Source of the DNA: Clostridiales bacterium
Lineage (GTDB): Bacteria > Bacillota > Clostridia > Christensenellales > Aristaeellaceae
Direction of reading: 5' to 3'
Assembly (NCBI GenBank): GCA_015056325.1
Contig: SVGL01000004.1
Coordinates: 109,029 to 173,028 of the forward strand
Length of the DNA stretch: 64,000 nucleotides
In this document: positions 41,222 through 50,457 of the stretch, piece by piece
Position numbering within the stretch: position 1 is the first letter of the stretch
Layout of the letters: the number at the start of each line of letters is the position of its first letter
Translations under genes and position numbers: made by a program
Notes under the pieces: generated by a model
The model's input: only the letters and a program-made list of their open reading frames with translations
Told to the model about the DNA's origin: nothing
Database searches by the model: none

Positions 41222-42184
41222 ATGAAGATACATATTCTCGGAACCGTAAATGGCCAAGTAAACGAGGGCATGCGAAATGTAGCTACCCACATTTCACGCT
41301 GCTACGAGGAAAATCATGTAGTAGTATATTCGGGTTTAAAACAGATTGGCTCGATTCTGCGCAATTCATTGAGTGCTGATGTCACGATGATTTTTGCTCG
41401 TGCGAACAAGATGGTTTACTGGATGACACGGTTTGTGGAAATACTCTGCAAAAACGTATGGTTTGTATGTGTGCAGCGACCTGATGATGATTTTCAGCAT
41501 TTGTGTGAGATGCGCCCTTTGCATTGCAATTATTTGGCCATCTCCAAGGCTGATGTTGATCAAGTGCCTTGTGCAACGGGCTATACTAAGTTCATGTTTG
41601 AGGTTGGCATAAACCTAAAGAAGTTTCGTCCGGTCAATGCTGAGAACCGGCGGCAGCTGAAAATTCAATATGGAATAGATCCGGACAAGTTGCTTGCAGT
41701 ACACGTCGGGCATTGTTCCAAAGGGCGAGGCTTGGAAGATTTTGCTCACCTGGACGAACAACGGTTTGAACGCTTGGTTATTGCAAGTGGTATGTTTGAA
41801 GATGAGAATACTGTTAAGTTCTTAGAGGAGAATGGTGTTCGGATTCACAAGGGCTACTTGGAACATGTGGAAGAAATCTATCAGATGGCTGATGTGTATG
41901 TATTTCCTACGAAGTCAAATGAGTTTGTAATTAGTATTCCGCTGTCAGTGATGGAAGCCTTGGCGTGTGGTACTCCGGCTGTTGGCTATCAAAGTTTTGT
42001 GAATCTGCAGGACATTTCCTGTGTTAAGGGGGCAATAGCTTGCATCGATTCCGTAGAAGAACTTTGTGAAGCGGCTTGTATACAGGCACAGAGCAAGCAG
42101 GAGGCATCTTTGTTGACCAATGCGCTTACTTGGGATGATACTGCTACTCAGGTGTTGCAAATGATGGAGAGTGAGAAGAAATGA
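41222..42184 (+). CDS. Glycosyltransferase family 4-like
   Basis: 320 residues, GT-B fold. The C-terminal half has AVHVGHCSKGRGLEDF, then ADVYVFPTKSNEFVISIPLSVMEALACGTPAV, the donor-binding E-x7-E region. ATG 41222 is chosen over GTG 41210 because AGGTGA lies 8 bases upstream. It overlaps the next gene by 4 bases (ATGA). Acceptor and donor unknown. Confidence 0.82.
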   Translation: MKIHILGTVNGQVNEGMRNVATHISRCYEENHVVVYSGLKQIGSILRNSLSADVTMIFARANKMVYWMTRFVEILCKNVWFVCVQRPDDDFQHLCEMRPLHCNYLAISKADVDQVPCATGYTKFMFEVGINLKKFRPVNAENRRQLKIQYGIDPDKLLAVHVGHCSKGRGLEDFAHLDEQRFERLVIASGMFEDENTVKFLEENGVRIHKGYLEHVEEIYQMADVYVFPTKSNEFVISIPLSVMEALACGTPAVGYQSFVNLQDISCVKGAIACIDSVEELCEAACIQAQSKQEASLLTNALTWDDTATQVLQMMESEKK

Positions 42185-42843
42185 AGCCGGTTATGATTAG
42201 CTTCATGGGGTTGGATGGTTCTGGTAAGTCGACAAGCATCGAATACGCATATGAACAGCTGAAAAAGCAAGGATATAAAGTTGAGATTGTCCGTGCTGCG
42301 TATGTAATTAAGTACATGAGTGCGGTAATCAAGCTCGGAAAAAAGATATTGATGAAGAAGGACAGCAGTCCATTTTCAGGTGATTACCGCGCCTATCTTG
42401 AGAGTATGCGGAAACAGGCACAAAAGGGTGGGGTCTATAAGATTTTTTCCTTTTGCACTACGCTTGAATTTAAACTGCAGATTTTGTTTAGTATCCGTCT
42501 GAAGAGGATGTTGGGAACTACGCTTCTTGTTGATCGCTACATTTATGATAACGTAGTGACTTATGCTGCAAATTTGGGATTGGGCGAAGAGTATATGCAG
42601 AAAGCTTTGAATGGGAAATGGAAGCATACACCGCGCCCTGATAAGATTATCTACATTAAGACCCCGGTAGAAGTTTGCTGCTCGAGAAAAGACGATATTC
42701 CTGATCCGCTGTATTTGGAAATTAGAGAACCGCTATACGAAGCAATTGCTCAGGAGCATGATGCCGCGATTATTACTGGTGATCAGGATAAGCAAAAGAT
42801 GCTTGATGAAGTGATGGCTGTCGTGAATGGGTGTATGAAGTAA
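42181..42843 (+). CDS. Thymidylate-kinase-like P-loop kinase
   Basis: 220 residues. The P-loop GLDGSGKSTS lies near residue 10, with a DRYIYDN motif (the DRY region of dTMP kinases) at about 118-124. It is longer than a housekeeping Tmk and lies inside a capsule operon with an ATGA overlap, so it more likely phosphorylates a sugar- or nucleotide-related small molecule for the polysaccharide. Substrate unknown. Confidence 0.7.
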   Translation: MKPVMISFMGLDGSGKSTSIEYAYEQLKKQGYKVEIVRAAYVIKYMSAVIKLGKKILMKKDSSPFSGDYRAYLESMRKQAQKGGVYKIFSFCTTLEFKLQILFSIRLKRMLGTTLLVDRYIYDNVVTYAANLGLGEEYMQKALNGKWKHTPRPDKIIYIKTPVEVCCSRKDDIPDPLYLEIREPLYEAIAQEHDAAIITGDQDKQKMLDEVMAVVNGCMK

Positions 42844-42870
42844 ACAACTCAGACTTGAGGTCGATACTGT

Positions 42871-44304
42871 ATGATTAAAAAGCTCATTATTCTTGGCATT
42901 GATGGTATGGATTGGGATGTCATCATGCGATATAAGAAAGATCTGCCAAACCTTTATGGTTTGATGGAGAAGAACGGATTTCCGCGGTTGAGATCTGTCT
43001 TCCCTGCTGATACAACCCCCGCATGGTCGACTATTTACACCGGCTTGGATCCGTCCGAGCATGGCATTATTAACTTTGTCAATCTGGGCGCAAAAGAAAA
43101 TACATATAAACCTCTTGTTTTTGATGATAGTGCGTTTCGCGGACGCACTTTTTGGGATGTATTGAATAGAAAAGGCCTGTCATGTGCGGTGCTGTTGCCG
43201 ATGAACATCAAAGAGGGATGGACGATCGACGGATTGATGATAACGCGCCCGCACGAAGGACATATTCGAGTATACCCTCAAACAAAAGAAGATCTGTATA
43301 AACCGAATATCGATGTTCTGGGTACGGAGGGTAAGTTTACTTCCGAAGCCAGTCTTCCTGGGCTTCGGGATGAATTCTTTGCAAAAGTCGAAGAGGAAAT
43401 CAGGCTGACACGTCTGGCAATGGACAACGAAGACGCAGATGTCTTGTTTTCGTATTTTTCAACAACCGATGGTATTCAGCATGACTTCTGGCGACACTGT
43501 ACACCGGAGCATCCGGAATATCCTGGCAGAAATGAGCATGAGAATGTAATACGTGATATGTATGTTCGCATGGATCAGTTTGTTGGGGAAGTTATGCAGA
43601 AACAGCCGGATACTCCATTGCTGATTATGAGCGATCATGGGCATGGTGCTAGACCGGTGTATGTGGCTCGAATCAATGAACTGCTGCGCCGAGGTGGCTA
43701 TTTGACGCCTAAGAGCAATTCTTCTTCTGGAAAGCCGTCTTTCAAAAAGAGAATTAAGAAGCTGATCAAGAAGACTGCGCTATTTGTTGTAAAGACTGTA
43801 GGTTTGCCGAAGTGGGCAATGAAGCTGGCAAAGAAGTTCCCGATCTGGAAGAGTGTATTTGCTTCTGGCAGTGATTTTGATTGGGAAAAGACGCAAGCAT
43901 ATCTCAGTGATCTGTCGGCATTGAAGAACTACAGCTATGGCGGAATTCGTTTGAATGAGAATGTCGAAGATAAAGATCGCTTGGCGGATGAAATTGTTGA
44001 GTATCTAAAGACAGTTAAGATAGAAGGAGAAGAAGGTTATCTGTTTGAGTGGATTGTTCGCACCAATACCTTCTATCACGGTGCATATCTAAACAAGTAT
44101 CCTGAGATTATTTTCCAAATGGATGAACGCTGGGGCGGCGAATGGGAACTTGGTGAAACGGTCTTTGAAAAAGGTGGCTTTATGTACATGATGTCGCCCG
44201 GTGGACATAGATGGCAGACCGCTGTTTTGATGGGAAAAAATATTGAGTTTGTTAAGCGCAATTATGAAATGACTGACATTTTTGAAATCGTTATGAGTAT
44301 ATAG
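42871..44304 (+). CDS. Alkaline-phosphatase-superfamily phosphodiesterase/phosphotransferase
   Basis: 477 residues, no signal peptide. Seen: LGIDGMDWDVI (first metal Asp), PADTTPAWSTIYTG with the nucleophile Thr, DGIQHDFWRH and MSDHGHG metal ligands. It belongs to the type I phosphodiesterase/nucleotide pyrophosphatase group. In polysaccharide loci such proteins may remove or transfer phospho-groups; with LicD and TagD further on, a role in phospho-decoration is possible but unproven. A basic segment (KKRIKKLIKKTALFVVK) near residue 290 could touch the membrane. Confidence 0.75.
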   Translation: MIKKLIILGIDGMDWDVIMRYKKDLPNLYGLMEKNGFPRLRSVFPADTTPAWSTIYTGLDPSEHGIINFVNLGAKENTYKPLVFDDSAFRGRTFWDVLNRKGLSCAVLLPMNIKEGWTIDGLMITRPHEGHIRVYPQTKEDLYKPNIDVLGTEGKFTSEASLPGLRDEFFAKVEEEIRLTRLAMDNEDADVLFSYFSTTDGIQHDFWRHCTPEHPEYPGRNEHENVIRDMYVRMDQFVGEVMQKQPDTPLLIMSDHGHGARPVYVARINELLRRGGYLTPKSNSSSGKPSFKKRIKKLIKKTALFVVKTVGLPKWAMKLAKKFPIWKSVFASGSDFDWEKTQAYLSDLSALKNYSYGGIRLNENVEDKDRLADEIVEYLKTVKIEGEEGYLFEWIVRTNTFYHGAYLNKYPEIIFQMDERWGGEWELGETVFEKGGFMYMMSPGGHRWQTAVLMGKNIEFVKRNYEMTDIFEIVMSI

Positions 44305-44341
44305 CAATTTGCTGATTGTGATGTAGGGGTGTTAATAACAA

Positions 44342-45394
44342 ATGCTCGGAAAGAAAACCGTATGCGGCATTCTTGATGAACAGGACAATTCGTTCGATAT
44401 TCTTCGAATTGTTGTAGCTCTATCCATTATTTCAACGCACTTGCTGGCACATATTCCGCCGCAAAATATGGTTTTAAGAGAATGCATGGGCTATTTTAAT
44501 AGCTATTTTTATGGTGTGGTTGCTTTTTTTGCAATCAGTGGTTTCTTGATGCCTAGGTCGATTGAGCGTAGCCATTCCTTCGGTTCATTCCTCAAGAAAC
44601 GATTACTGCGACTATATCCCGGAATTTGGGGGGCGTTTTTCATATCGGCAGCGGTTATCATTATGCTTTATCGTCCCTTCTTGAATTGGAAGAGGATCAC
44701 TGTTTGGCTGGGTACGCAATTGACATTTTTTCAAGTATATACCCCTGAGTGGCTCAGAGGATATGGTAATGGAACCCCGAACGGCGCGTTATGGACAATT
44801 ATAACGGAACTACAGCTATATGTAGTGGCGTGGGTGTTCTATAAGCAACTCAAGAAACTAACTCCGAAGCAGTGGATTGCGGTGATATTGGCGGCTACAG
44901 TTGCTAACTTGATATGCTGGTATATAAAGGATTTGGTACCGCATATCGTGTATAGGGTGATTTTTATTAGTTTTGTACCGCATCTGTACATTTTTTTGCT
45001 GGGCATGTGTCTGTATTTTCATAAGGATACGTTGTTGGCATGGCTTGTAAAACATTGGGTAATGGTACTGAGCGTGTATACTATATGGATGACAGTGTTT
45101 TATTTCTTTATTCCGTCTGTTGGTTTTTATGCGCCTATACACATTGGTTTGACCTTACCTGTGATGATTATTTCAGTAGCATTTGGCTTGGGCAAGCATA
45201 GACTCAAATATGAAATTTCGTATGGTATGTATCTATACCACGTTATTATTATCAATGCACTAATTCAATTGGGAATAACTGATGGTTTACTTGCTATGGT
45301 GATTGTTGTTACGTTATCTGTAATCATGGGATTTGCTGAAAACATATTAATTGATAGAAATGTCAGCAAGCTCATCAAAATGTATTCCAGATAG
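44342..45394 (+). CDS. Membrane O-acyltransferase (acyltransferase 3 family)
   Basis: 350 residues with about ten membrane helices. The start NSFDILRIVVALSIISTHL matches acyltransferase-3 proteins, where the His is catalytic, followed by FFAISGFLMPRS and FLKKRLLRLYPGIW. These enzymes O-acetylate or otherwise acylate cell-surface sugars. It is placed in the middle of the capsule block. The ribosome site is poor (AGGGGTG, 12 bases away). Confidence 0.88.
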   Translation: MLGKKTVCGILDEQDNSFDILRIVVALSIISTHLLAHIPPQNMVLRECMGYFNSYFYGVVAFFAISGFLMPRSIERSHSFGSFLKKRLLRLYPGIWGAFFISAAVIIMLYRPFLNWKRITVWLGTQLTFFQVYTPEWLRGYGNGTPNGALWTIITELQLYVVAWVFYKQLKKLTPKQWIAVILAATVANLICWYIKDLVPHIVYRVIFISFVPHLYIFLLGMCLYFHKDTLLAWLVKHWVMVLSVYTIWMTVFYFFIPSVGFYAPIHIGLTLPVMIISVAFGLGKHRLKYEISYGMYLYHVIIINALIQLGITDGLLAMVIVVTLSVIMGFAENILIDRNVSKLIKMYSR

Positions 45395-45438
45395 TAAGAA
45401 CGTATTGATTGTAAATTTTGAGGGTGGAGGCGAGGATC

Positions 45439-46593
45439 ATGTCTAAGAAGCGCGTACTTGTATGGGAAACGCTTTCAACTGTTTCTGGTGGACAAAAGAT
45501 GACGCTCCAAGTGCTGGATATGTTGAAAGAATCCTGTGATTTCTTCTGCCTGATTCCGGGAAAAGGAAAACTCTCCGACGAACTGGATCGGCGAAATATT
45601 CCATACGCATTCATGGGAGATCAATCCATGCCTGCAGGAATAAAAGGTAAGCAAGTGATCTTTCGATATGTATGGCTTTCCTTGAAAAATATTACACGTT
45701 CTTTGATCAGAATTGCGAGATACAATCCCGATGTGCTTTATGCTCCGGGACCGGCAGCACTTCCGTGGAGTGCTATATGTGGAATGATAACAGGAAAGGC
45801 GGTAATATGGCATTTGCATCACGTTTTTCTTGATGGTTCCACAAAGAAGTTACTGAATGTATGTGCCAGATGGAAGTCAGTAAAAAAAATAATTGCGGTT
45901 TCCAAATGTGTCGGCGAACAAATTAACCATTCGGCAGCAGGCAGAAAAAGCGTTATTCTCTATAATCCGGTAGATGCAAAGAAATATGCAAGTGGCAATG
46001 GAGATTCTTTCCGAAGGTCGCTCGAGGGTATTTTTGATTTGCCTAGGGATGAAGGAATGCATAGAAGAATAGTTATCGGCCATGTTGCGTTAATCCAGAA
46101 AACTAAGCGTCAAGATTTTGTTCTTGATGTGGTTGCAAACTTGAGGAACAAAGGATACGATGCAATCGGTGTTTTCCCTGGCGAAGTACGTGAGGCAGAT
46201 TATTATGATGCTCTCAAGGCGAAAGCAATTAATTTGGGCATAGATAAAGAAGTACTGTTTTTGGGTAGGCGTAATGATATACCGGATATTTTGAAGGCAA
46301 TTGATATTTTGATGATTCCGTCTTCATTTGAAGGATTTCCACTTGCCGGCTTAGAAGCTGCGGCAGCTGGAGTACCAGTGGTTGCATGTAATGTTGCTGG
46401 TGCGGCAGAATTTGTTGAAGTAAGCGGTAACGGAGAAGTCTTTTCGGAAAATAGTCTGGAACAGGCTTGCAATGCTGTTTTGGAAGTGTACGAGAATCGA
46501 GATAAATACAGGCAACAATCCTTGAGTTTTGCTCAAAGTTGCTCATTGGAGACTTATGCGACCAAGATTGTCCAGGCATTTAAAAGTATTTGA
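45439..46593 (+). CDS. Glycosyltransferase family 4/1
   Basis: 384 residues, GT-B fold. N-terminal LVWETLSTVSGGQKM acceptor loop; C-terminal HVALIQKTKRQDFVLDVV, then IDILMIPSSFEGFPLAGLEAAAAGVPVVA with the donor-binding Glu pair. GGAGGCGAGG lies before ATG 45439. Donor not predictable. Confidence 0.88.
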   Translation: MSKKRVLVWETLSTVSGGQKMTLQVLDMLKESCDFFCLIPGKGKLSDELDRRNIPYAFMGDQSMPAGIKGKQVIFRYVWLSLKNITRSLIRIARYNPDVLYAPGPAALPWSAICGMITGKAVIWHLHHVFLDGSTKKLLNVCARWKSVKKIIAVSKCVGEQINHSAAGRKSVILYNPVDAKKYASGNGDSFRRSLEGIFDLPRDEGMHRRIVIGHVALIQKTKRQDFVLDVVANLRNKGYDAIGVFPGEVREADYYDALKAKAINLGIDKEVLFLGRRNDIPDILKAIDILMIPSSFEGFPLAGLEAAAAGVPVVACNVAGAAEFVEVSGNGEVFSENSLEQACNAVLEVYENRDKYRQQSLSFAQSCSLETYATKIVQAFKSI

Positions 46594-46616
46594 GTATAGA
46601 AGAGTGGGGATTAGTT

Positions 46617-47717
46617 TTGAAGCAAAAGGACAGGGCTATTGTAGTTACGAATCCTATGATAGCAGCAAATAAATCTTCGGAGGTTACTCTTGGGAAATTT
46701 TTGAGAGTAATTGCGGGGGCACATAAAAGCATCAAAGTTATTGGAGGCAATCTTCACCTTCCAGATGATTTGATGCATGTAGAACTGTGTAATCATGCTA
46801 TCCAGCGCGCGCCTAGCAAAGCAAGACGAATGCTAAATATATTGACTTTGCAATGCAAAATGGCCCTATCTGTTTTGAAATATGCAACTCCTAACCATCG
46901 CATTTTCTTTTGGATAGGAGACAAAATGATACTGCCCTATCTTGCTGCCAAATTGAAAAGAAGTGAAGTAAATTACTTTATATATGGCAATGTGGCGAAA
47001 GAAGGAAATTCAGGTAGACTGGTTAAGTTGTCAGTACAACTTGTGCAGTGGATGGCGAAACATGCAGACTATACGTGTGCAGAGAGTCCGGGTGTGTTTG
47101 ATGAATGGCCCAATTTGAAGGTTTGCAGGAAGAGGATCATTCATTTGTATACTGAGTGCGTGGAGATGGCGGAACTTTCTGAAAGGCAAAATATTATTGG
47201 TATGCTGTGTAGAGTTGCTCCGGGAAAACATGTTATAGAAAGCATAAAAGCTTTTGAGACTTTCCATAAAAGTAATTCGGAATGGTCTATGGAGATTGTT
47301 GGTTCGGGTGTTCAGGAAGCGGAATGTAATCGGTTGATTGAAGAATTGTCTGCAACTGAATATATCAAGATGTATGGATGGATAGACCATGATAAGTTAC
47401 AAAGCATTACCTGCCGCTGGAAGTATTTGCTTTTTCCGACTGATACTGAGGGCTTGCCTAACAGTGTAATTGAACTCATGGGTAAAGGGATTCCTGCTAT
47501 CGCATCCCCTGTAGGTGGCGTTAAGGATATCGTCATCCATGAACACAATGGATGGATTATTGATGAGCCAACAGTAAACAGTATTATGACAACATTGGAA
47601 AATGCCGTAAGTGCTCCAGCGTATTCACATATTGCGCTTCATGCATGTCAAAGTATAACGAATACATTTAGCTTAGATGCAGCTAAACGGAGTGTGTGCA
47701 GAACCTTGAATAATTGA
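46617..47717 (+). CDS. Glycosyltransferase family 4-like
   Basis: 366 residues from TTG 46617, which has GGGGA 6 bases upstream; a TTG at 46590 overlapping the previous gene is the alternative. GT-B fold: MLCRVAPGKHVIESIKAF, YLLFPTDTEGLPNSVIELMGKGIPAIAS. The N-terminal half is divergent. It lies between another GT4 and the polymerase gene. Confidence 0.82.
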   Translation: MKQKDRAIVVTNPMIAANKSSEVTLGKFLRVIAGAHKSIKVIGGNLHLPDDLMHVELCNHAIQRAPSKARRMLNILTLQCKMALSVLKYATPNHRIFFWIGDKMILPYLAAKLKRSEVNYFIYGNVAKEGNSGRLVKLSVQLVQWMAKHADYTCAESPGVFDEWPNLKVCRKRIIHLYTECVEMAELSERQNIIGMLCRVAPGKHVIESIKAFETFHKSNSEWSMEIVGSGVQEAECNRLIEELSATEYIKMYGWIDHDKLQSITCRWKYLLFPTDTEGLPNSVIELMGKGIPAIASPVGGVKDIVIHEHNGWIIDEPTVNSIMTTLENAVSAPAYSHIALHACQSITNTFSLDAAKRSVCRTLNN

Positions 47718-47730
47718 GGAGGCAGACACT

Positions 47731-49023
47731 ATGATTTGGTTATGGATTTGTCTAGCACTCGCTCTATCAAAATTAGCGTTAGGACGCAAAAAGATAAGCG
47801 TGGAGAATTACATATGGTTTTTACTCCCTATTGATAACTACGGTATCGAGATTGCGGGTGCAAACATAAAACCATATATGATATTTTCAGTGCTTTTGTT
47901 TTTAGGTATCTTAAAAAATCGGACTAAATTGCGTTGCGGGTCTTCATGGCATGTTACTTCGATTCTTTTAGTCCTGTTGGCGGTAACTGTCAATTTCGTT
48001 AACAATAGCGGCGCGGCTGTAATGCCAGCGCTTATGCTAGGCGTGGTCTATATATGTGCTGTGATATATGTATCTAGTCTAACAGCTAATAGTATTCTGG
48101 AAATACCAGTCGCTATTCAATCTTCTGCTTTAGGCTACGGTTTGGTTTTCATTATGGTCTATATTTTGCATGGAGTAGGAGTTGATCTACCTGGAATGGT
48201 GGCTCATAATAGATTCATGGATGGTATCTTTATGAGCTTCGACAATATGCATGAAGGTCAGTATCTTCAAACCATTAGGCTACGAGGATTTAGTATTGAT
48301 CCCAATATTCTGTCAGTTCCCTTTTTATATTGTATTGTTATTTGCATGTACAATTTACTAATTGGGAATAAAAGCAAGAAGACCATATTGGCATTATGTA
48401 TCAGCTTTCTATGTATTTGGCTTAGTAATTCTAGAATGGGTATGATTTGTGGCTTGCTCATTTTGGTGATCTCATTGCTTTTATGTTTGAAGTGGGCGAC
48501 AGTTGAAAAAAAGAAAACAGTTTTACTCTGGATGATAATCATTTTGTTTGCTGGCATTGCAGTATTAATGATAAATGTTGATATATCAAAATATTTTGAA
48601 TCATTTATTTCCGTATATACGAATAGATCGGGATTGAACGATGAATACGGAAGGTTCTCTATTTGGACCAATGCTGCTTCTATTTGGTGGGAGAAGAACC
48701 CCGTGTTAGGCCTGGGGCTTAACCAAGTCCACCATTTCACAGCTACGGGAAAAGCATGTCACAACACTTGGTTGGAATGGTTATGCAGTTCGGGGCTGAT
48801 TGTGGGCTCGGGGATGATAATGATGTTCCTGATGGGTGCATGGCATGCTGTGCTTAAACTGAAAAGATTTTCAACTCCGCAATATATGCAGTTGTATTTA
48901 TGTATGTGCATTGGATTCTTCGGAACTCTTTTTTCATTGATATCTGTAGATTATGTTACTTTTAGCTATCTTTGGTTTGGTGTAATGGTGCTTTTTGATC
49001 TTTGGAGTGTAAAGTTAGATTAA
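47731..49023 (+). CDS. Polysaccharide polymerase (Wzy-like, O-antigen ligase family)
   Basis: 430 residues with ten or more membrane helices and one large extracellular loop. The motif GLGLNQVHHFTATGKACHNTWLEWLCSSG near residue 330-360 is the usual H(N)TWLE box of Wzy/WaaL-type proteins. It joins flipped repeat units at the outer face. GAGGAGG lies upstream. It forms a Wzx/Wzy pair with the flippase at 50458. Confidence 0.85.
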   Translation: MIWLWICLALALSKLALGRKKISVENYIWFLLPIDNYGIEIAGANIKPYMIFSVLLFLGILKNRTKLRCGSSWHVTSILLVLLAVTVNFVNNSGAAVMPALMLGVVYICAVIYVSSLTANSILEIPVAIQSSALGYGLVFIMVYILHGVGVDLPGMVAHNRFMDGIFMSFDNMHEGQYLQTIRLRGFSIDPNILSVPFLYCIVICMYNLLIGNKSKKTILALCISFLCIWLSNSRMGMICGLLILVISLLLCLKWATVEKKKTVLLWMIIILFAGIAVLMINVDISKYFESFISVYTNRSGLNDEYGRFSIWTNAASIWWEKNPVLGLGLNQVHHFTATGKACHNTWLEWLCSSGLIVGSGMIMMFLMGAWHAVLKLKRFSTPQYMQLYLCMCIGFFGTLFSLISVDYVTFSYLWFGVMVLFDLWSVKLD

Positions 49024-49052
49024 GAAGTAGTGAGTTGAGAGGAGATACTTCT

Positions 49053-49889
49053 ATGGACATGAATCAAATTGAAAACTTAAGGGGAACTTTGCTGGCTATA
49101 ATGGATGAAATTCATAGAGTATGTGTGGAAAATGGCATTAGCTACTACATCATCGGTGGAACTGCGCTTGGGGCAATACGACATACAGGTTTCATTCCAT
49201 GGGATACAGATATAGATATTGCTATGGAGCGCGGAGAGTATGAACGTTTTTTGCGCATTTTCAATGAACAAGCAAGTGCTGTTTTCCACTGTGCGCATTA
49301 TATGAATATGCGTGAATGGTATCATCCTCACGCGCTAGTGTTTAAAAATGATACGATGATATATTGGAATAAGGAGTATTACAGGAATAAAACTAACGTT
49401 CCTGTGTATGTAGATGTTTTTCCTTTAGATTATTGTCCTATTGAGGATGCGGCTAAAGAAGAGCAAGCCAAACGCATTAAGAAGAAAATTTACTTTCAGA
49501 GCCGTCGGGAGTGTATATTGTATCAACGAAATAATGTGATCCAAAGAAGCTTGAAAAAGGCGCTTTCTTTTGTCTTGCATCTTCAAAGTAATAAGAGTTT
49601 CAATAAATCGCTAGATGATGCCATGAAAAAGTATAGTAATATACGGACAGATAAGATTTGTTCCATGGCGAGTCATTATAGCTATAAAAAGCAATGCATG
49701 GATATAGCCATTTATGGAACTCCTCAAGAATACTTGTTTGAAGGGAGAACATATTACGGGCCAGAAAGGATGGACGAGTATTTGACAAGAATATACGGAG
49801 ATTATATGACTCCTCCTCCTCCTGAAAAGCAAGTTGAGTATTTAGATTATATAGGATATATTGACTTTGGAAAGAAAATCAATGTTTAA
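49053..49889 (+). CDS. LicD-family phosphotransferase
   Basis: 278 residues. The nucleotidyltransferase-like LicD core has YYIIGGTALGAIRHTGFIPWDTDIDIAM, the GG...D-x-D catalytic block, and VPVYVDVFPLDYCP. LicD proteins transfer phosphocholine, and relatives such as fukutin transfer glycerol- or ribitol-phosphate, from a CDP donor to a sugar. The TagD-like CDP-glycerol synthase is the next gene, so glycerol-phosphate is the best guess for the group transferred. ATG 49053 follows GGAG by 8 bases. Confidence 0.88.
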   Translation: MDMNQIENLRGTLLAIMDEIHRVCVENGISYYIIGGTALGAIRHTGFIPWDTDIDIAMERGEYERFLRIFNEQASAVFHCAHYMNMREWYHPHALVFKNDTMIYWNKEYYRNKTNVPVYVDVFPLDYCPIEDAAKEEQAKRIKKKIYFQSRRECILYQRNNVIQRSLKKALSFVLHLQSNKSFNKSLDDAMKKYSNIRTDKICSMASHYSYKKQCMDIAIYGTPQEYLFEGRTYYGPERMDEYLTRIYGDYMTPPPPEKQVEYLDYIGYIDFGKKINV

Positions 49890-49932
49890 TTGCCGAATGA
49901 TTTGTTTTACATAATAGAAAGTAGGAGAAGAA

Positions 49933-50367
49933 ATGCAGAAGATCGGATATACGACAGGTGTATTTGATATGTTCCATATTGGACATTTGAATATTATCCG
50001 AAGAGCTAAGGCACAATGCGATTATCTAATTGTTGGCGTTAGTACGGATGAACTGGTGCAAAAAGAAAAAGGAAAATCACCAGTGATTCCGTATGCTGAA
50101 CGGGCAGAGATCGTTGCTGCATTGAAATATGTGGACATGGTTGTTCCGCAATGCGACAAAAACAAGTTGGCAGCATGGGAGAAGTATCGGTTCCATAGAA
50201 TGTTTGTTGGATCAGATTGGCAAGGAAGTCCGCAATGGAAACGATTTGAAGAACAATTGCAGCCATTTGGTGTTGAGATAATATATTTGCCGCATACAGA
50301 TGGAATATCCAGTACCCAATTGACTAATGTCATTAAGACGATTTTGGATGAGCAGCCTCAAAGATAA
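49933..50367 (+). CDS. tagD: Glycerol-3-phosphate cytidylyltransferase-like (TagD/TarD type)
   Basis: 144 residues, the cytidylyltransferase family with TTGVFDMFHIGHLNII (HxGH CTP site), VGVSTDELV and the late GISSTQLTN (ISST-T/R motif). It makes CDP-glycerol from CTP and glycerol-3-phosphate; a phosphoethanolamine or related substrate is possible in this family. The gene next to LicD suggests it supplies LicD. The site GTAGGAGAAG lies before the ATG. Confidence 0.85.
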   Translation: MQKIGYTTGVFDMFHIGHLNIIRRAKAQCDYLIVGVSTDELVQKEKGKSPVIPYAERAEIVAALKYVDMVVPQCDKNKLAAWEKYRFHRMFVGSDWQGSPQWKRFEEQLQPFGVEIIYLPHTDGISSTQLTNVIKTILDEQPQR

Positions 50368-50457
50368 AAGCATAGTATCATATGCCAACCTGACGAGTGG
50401 GGCCAATATAGCGTTGCAATGTTGAGGAAGTAAGTGGCGAGCAAAGGCGAGGTTCAG

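Noticed and set aside
42181..42843. Housekeeping thymidylate kinase (tmk)
   Set aside because: It lies inside an imported capsule operon and is divergent outside the P-loop and DRY motif.
49933..50367. Assigning phosphocholine to this cytidylyltransferase
   Set aside because: The sequence pattern fits TagD/TarD (glycerol-3-phosphate) better, though the family is broad.
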